9,175 nucleotides of DNA from contig CAMHRJ010000068.1 of assembly GCA_946187475.1 (NCBI GenBank), forward strand, positions 1 through 9,175. The letters are read 5' to 3'. Origin of the DNA: an uncultured Clostridia bacterium. Its GTDB lineage: Bacteria; Bacillota; Clostridia; Oscillospirales; Oscillospiraceae. The position numbers and the translations under genes were made by a program. This document shows positions 7,130 through 9,175 of the stretch, one piece after another. Below the pieces are notes generated by a model that was given only the letters and a program-made list of their open reading frames with translations, was not told the DNA's origin and ran no database searches. How positions within the stretch are numbered: position 1 is the stretch's first letter; every line of letters begins with the position of its first letter.

Positions 7130-8161
7130 ATGTTGATTTTTGAACGTGACATTGCCATCGATCTCGGCACCAGCAATCTGCTGATCTATGTGCGCGGCAA
7201 GGGGATTACCCTCCGTGAGCCGTCCATCGTGGCGGTGGACAAGTATACCGGCAGACTCCTGAAGGTGGGGCAGGAGGCCCAGAAGATGCTGGGACGCACC
7301 CCGGCCAACATTGTGGCCATCCACCCGATTCAGAACGGCGTCATCTCGGACTACGATATGACGGCTGCCATGCTGCATGAATTTTTGAGCCGCATCACGT
7401 CTTTCAGCCTGTTTAAGCCCCGGGTGCTGGTGACGGTGCCCAGCAGCATCACCGGCGTGGAAGAGCGTAACGTCATTGACGCCGTGGTGGAAGCCGGCGC
7501 CCGTAAGGTCTATTTGGTGGAGTCTGCTGTGGCTACAGCCGCCGGCGCTGGCGTGGACATCTCCCGCCCGGACGGCCACATGGTCATCGACATCGGCGGC
7601 GGCACCACAGAGATCGCCGTGGTCTCACTCAATGGCGTGGTGGAGTGCAAATCCATCAAGGTCGCAGGCGACGCCATGGATGAGGCCATCATCCGCTATG
7701 TCCGCCGCAAACACGGGATTCTGATCGGCAAGCGTACGGCGGAAGAGGTCAAGATCAGCATCGGCTGCCTGGTGCAGCGCCCGGAGGTCGGCATGGAAGA
7801 GGTTCGCGGCCGCGACAATCTCACCGGACTTCCGAAGTCCGTCAGACTGACCAGTACGGAGCTGATCGAAGCGATCCGCGAGCCGGTGGATGAGATCTTG
7901 GAGGCAATCCATATGGTGCTGGAGGAGACGCCTCCGGAGCTGGCCTCTGATGTGGCACAGAACGGCATCCTAATGTCCGGCGGCGGCAGCCTGATTTATG
8001 GCTTTGACACCATTGTGCAGAAGGATACGGGCATTCCCACTGTGGTGGTGGAGGACGCCGTCTCCTGCACGGCCTTCGGCGGCGGAAAAATGCTGCTGAA
8101 TCTGGACAACATGCAGGACGGTATGGTGAACCTGGCACGGAAGCGTCAGCTGAAGGCCTGA
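7130..8161 (+). CDS. mreB: MreB/Mbl family bacterial actin homologue
   Basis: MreB proteins are actin-like ATPases that polymerise on the inner face of the membrane and guide cell-wall synthesis. The 343-residue protein is the right length for MreB or Mbl. Visible motifs are phosphate-1 DLGTSN (11-16), phosphate-2 DIGGGTTE (154-161), the adenosine motif LMSGGGS (281-287), and the family stretches GRTPANIVAI and ETPPELASD. Hydrophobic L94-F95 before KPR matches the membrane-insertion loop of the family. The catalytic-loop motif, EEP in typical MreB, reads E131-S132-A133 here; by alignment to actin, S132 occupies the catalytic position. The start is set by GGAGGA (7117-7122), seven bases before ATG. 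No mreC or mreD follows, so it is probably an isolated paralogue rather than the main mreBCD copy. Whether it matches MreB, Mbl or MreBH best cannot be settled here. Confidence 0.93.
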   Translation: MLIFERDIAIDLGTSNLLIYVRGKGITLREPSIVAVDKYTGRLLKVGQEAQKMLGRTPANIVAIHPIQNGVISDYDMTAAMLHEFLSRITSFSLFKPRVLVTVPSSITGVEERNVIDAVVEAGARKVYLVESAVATAAGAGVDISRPDGHMVIDIGGGTTEIAVVSLNGVVECKSIKVAGDAMDEAIIRYVRRKHGILIGKRTAEEVKISIGCLVQRPEVGMEEVRGRDNLTGLPKSVRLTSTELIEAIREPVDEILEAIHMVLEETPPELASDVAQNGILMSGGGSLIYGFDTIVQKDTGIPTVVVEDAVSCTAFGGGKMLLNLDNMQDGMVNLARKRQLKA

Positions 8162-8175
8162 GGGAAACTTAACAC

Positions 8176-8204
8176 TTGCATTCTGATACCAAACGCGATA
8201 TAAT
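8176..8204 (+). promoter_or_regulatory. Sigma-A promoter of yajC
   Basis: TTGCAT (8176-8181) lies 17 bases before a perfect TATAAT (8199-8204), in the AT-rich gap after the mreB-like gene. Transcription would start near 8211, close to 28 bases before yajC. Its -10 region shares the 12-mer CGATATAATAAA with the operon promoter at 481-492. No terminator is visible after the mreB-like gene, so some read-through from the upstream operon is likely. Confidence 0.87.
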
Positions 8205-8238
8205 AAACCATCATTAAATAAAGAAAGGGGAGAACGTT

Positions 8239-8544
8239 GTGGGTAATTATTCTTCCATCATTCTTCTTGTCGTCATGATTCTGGTCTTCTATGTGTTCCT
8301 GATTCTGCCGGAGAACCGTAAGAAGAAAAAACTCAACGCCATGCGCGACAGCCTGCGTCCCGGTGATGAGATCGTTACCATCGGCGGTCTGATGGGCAGA
8401 GTCGTTGCCGTCAATGACGATACCGTGACCTTCGAGACTGGCGAGGACCAGGTTCGCATCCAGGTGACCAAGTGGGCCATTTCCACCAACGCTCGTGCTG
8501 AGGCGCAGGAGAAGAAGGCTGCCGAGGAAAAGAAGAAATCCTGA
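8239..8544 (+). CDS. yajC: Preprotein translocase accessory subunit YajC
   Basis: YajC is a small single-pass membrane protein of the Sec translocon that associates with SecDF. The 101-residue product has the typical layout: a short N-terminus, one transmembrane helix (about 5-23), the conserved proline and basic cluster PENRKKKK (24-31), then the soluble YajC domain with LRPGDEIVTIGGLMGRV (39-55) and a Lys/Glu-rich tail. The GTG start is supported by AAAGGGGAG (8224-8232), six bases upstream. It has its own promoter and a downstream terminator. secD and secF, often nearby, are not in the window. Standard length, with nothing missing. Confidence 0.97.
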   Translation: MGNYSSIILLVVMILVFYVFLILPENRKKKKLNAMRDSLRPGDEIVTIGGLMGRVVAVNDDTVTFETGEDQVRIQVTKWAISTNARAEAQEKKAAEEKKKS

Positions 8545-8564
8545 CCGAACTTCATACGGTATGA

Positions 8565-8617
8565 AAACTCCCTTGCGGGAATAGGATGTAGCATCCGATT
8601 TCTGCAAGGGGGTTTTT
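8565..8617 (+). terminator. Intrinsic terminator after yajC, overlapping the next gene's leader
   Basis: A 12-bp stem (8565-8576 with 8604-8615, one G-U pair) ends in a run of five T (8613-8617). Inside the loop a second small hairpin, GGATG/CATCC (8584-8588 with 8592-8596), is visible. It lies 20 bases after the yajC stop. Its right arm also contains the probable ribosome binding site of the next gene. Confidence 0.87.
8606..8612 (+). promoter_or_regulatory. Ribosome binding site inside the terminator arm
   Basis: AAGGGGG lies nine bases before TTG 8622. In the folded terminator all of its bases are paired, so translation of the downstream gene would require an unfolded or alternative structure. 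Confidence 0.6.
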
Positions 8618-8621
8618 CTGT

Positions 8622-9035
8622 TTGAAAGCGATACCAAAACAAAGACTGCCGCTGCGGCTGCTGCGCGGGCCTCTGTGCGGGTTGCTGCTGTTTGCGGCAA
8701 TGTCTCTGCTGCTGGCATACCTGACAGGGGAGGGGAGCATTCCGATGGATGCGACGGGCCCGCTGCTGTATGCAGTCCTGGCTTTCTCCGCGTTGGCTGC
8801 CGGAGCGGTCTGCGGCGGGAACGGAAAGCGCGGATTATTAACCGGTGCAATCCTTGCCTTCCTCTGTATCATGACAAAGGCGGTTCTGCATTCGGAGGCA
8901 ATTTTCCGCGTTTCGACCCTGATCGACCTTCTGTGCATTCTTCCATGCGCATGGATCGGTTCGTGCATTTTCCATAAAAAACGCCGGGTGAATACAAAAT
9001 GGAATCATCGAATCCAACTCAGAAATTACAAATAG
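8622..9035 (+). CDS. TIGR04086/DUF3792-type four-helix membrane protein
   Basis: The function is unknown; this family of small integral membrane proteins is commonly found next to yajC in Firmicutes (B. subtilis YrzE is a relative). The 137-residue product has four hydrophobic segments, at about residues 14-36, 46-66, 71-90 and 98-118. A basic N-terminus (K2, K6, R8, R12, R15) and a basic tail after residue 118 point to a cytoplasmic side for both ends. A glycine-rich AGAVCGG turn sits between helices 2 and 3, as is common in this family. The TTG start is inferred: AAGGGGG (8606-8612) precedes it, the frame is closed by TAG at 8589, and the next ATG (8700) would remove most of helix 1 and lacks a ribosome binding site. 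No separate promoter is visible, so expression seems to depend on read-through from yajC. Confidence 0.8.
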   Translation: MKAIPKQRLPLRLLRGPLCGLLLFAAMSLLLAYLTGEGSIPMDATGPLLYAVLAFSALAAGAVCGGNGKRGLLTGAILAFLCIMTKAVLHSEAIFRVSTLIDLLCILPCAWIGSCIFHKKRRVNTKWNHRIQLRNYK

Positions 9036-9037
9036 TA

Positions 9038-9049
9038 TTCAAATTTGAA
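9038..9049. promoter_or_regulatory. Perfect 12-bp palindrome next to a TTGACA
   Basis: TTCAAATTTGAA is a perfect palindrome ending one base before TTGACA (9051-9056). The placement would suit an operator for a regulator acting at a promoter pointing right, but no good -10 element is seen 16-18 bases downstream (CAAGAT at an 18-base spacing matches only half of the consensus). Confidence 0.35.
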
Positions 9050-9119
9050 GTTGACATAATCTTGATTTGATTACCAAGATATTGAGTTTTTGGTCTAAGC
9101 GTTTTCTAAATATAGCGAT

Positions 9120-9130
9120 TTTACATAATA
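9120..9130 (+). repeat. Direct repeat TTTACATAATA, copy 1
   Basis: The first exact copy of an 11-base direct repeat, 45 bases before the second. A related TTGACATAAT lies at 9051-9060. Confidence 0.5.
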
Positions 9131-9164
9131 TCCAAGGCATTCTGAATTGCATCAAATTATTTTG

Positions 9165-9175
9165 TTTACATAATA
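9165..9175 (+). repeat. Direct repeat TTTACATAATA, copy 2
   Basis: The second exact copy, ending at the last base of the window, so any continuation of the similarity is cut off. Confidence 0.5.

Larger units (their letters stand above)
9036..9175. other. AT-rich gene-free tail of the window
   Basis: No coding region, RNA gene or clear terminator is seen in these 140 bases. The composition is much more AT-rich than the rest of the window. It holds a 12-bp palindrome, a TTGACA at 9051-9056 without a convincing -10 at the usual distance, an inverted repeat ATCTTG/CAAGAT (9059-9064 with 9075-9080), and two copies of an 11-mer. It may be the promoter region of a gene beyond the window. Confidence 0.6.

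Noticed and set aside
7121..7134. SOS-like inverted repeat (AACA and TGTT) around the mreB-like start codon
   Set aside because: The spacing does not fit the Bacillus box and the bases are explained by the ribosome binding site and the start codon.
9051..9080. Sigma-A promoter based on TTGACA at 9051
   Set aside because: No sequence close to TATAAT at a 16-18 base spacing; the best candidate matches three of six positions.

Overview
The window looks like a chromosomal housekeeping segment of a GC-rich member of the Clostridia, most likely an Oscillospiraceae/Ruminococcaceae-type gut Firmicute. The reasons are the strong AGGAGG-type ribosome binding sites, canonical sigma-A promoters, a class A RNase P RNA, RecD2 rather than RecBCD-type RecD, an MreB family protein, and a TIGR04086/DUF3792 membrane protein directly after yajC. 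This assignment is inferred from gene content and style; no database search was possible. Every supported gene is on the + strand.

Layout. Positions 1-370 hold the 3' part of rnpB (its 5' end lies before the window), closed by a perfect 15-bp terminator hairpin at 371-404. A strong promoter (461-489) then starts a tightly packed run of six genes: ybaK-type Cys-tRNA(Pro) deacylase (529-1020), uvrA (1036-3858), a small membrane-anchored protein of unknown function (3907-4209), recD2 (4214-6436), comFC (6433-7086) and an mreB family gene (7130-8161). The longest gap is 48 bases, recD2 and comFC overlap by ATGA, and no internal terminator is visible, so this is probably one operon. A second promoter (8176-8204) drives yajC (8239-8544). 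A terminator follows yajC, and its 3' arm carries the Shine-Dalgarno sequence of the next gene, a four-helix membrane protein (8622-9035). The last 140 bases are AT-rich, with no gene, a 12-bp palindrome next to a TTGACA, and a repeated 11-mer.

How the genes relate. UvrA (nucleotide excision repair), RecD2 (5'-3' DNA helicase) and ComFC (handling of imported single-stranded DNA) give the operon a DNA repair and uptake theme. The deacylase provides translation quality control and the MreB-like protein a cytoskeletal or cell-wall role. YajC belongs to the Sec translocon accessory complex. I saw no mobile element, CRISPR array, tRNA or defence system. The most notable points are an MreB-family protein whose predicted catalytic glutamate is serine, and the terminator/ribosome-binding-site overlap after yajC.
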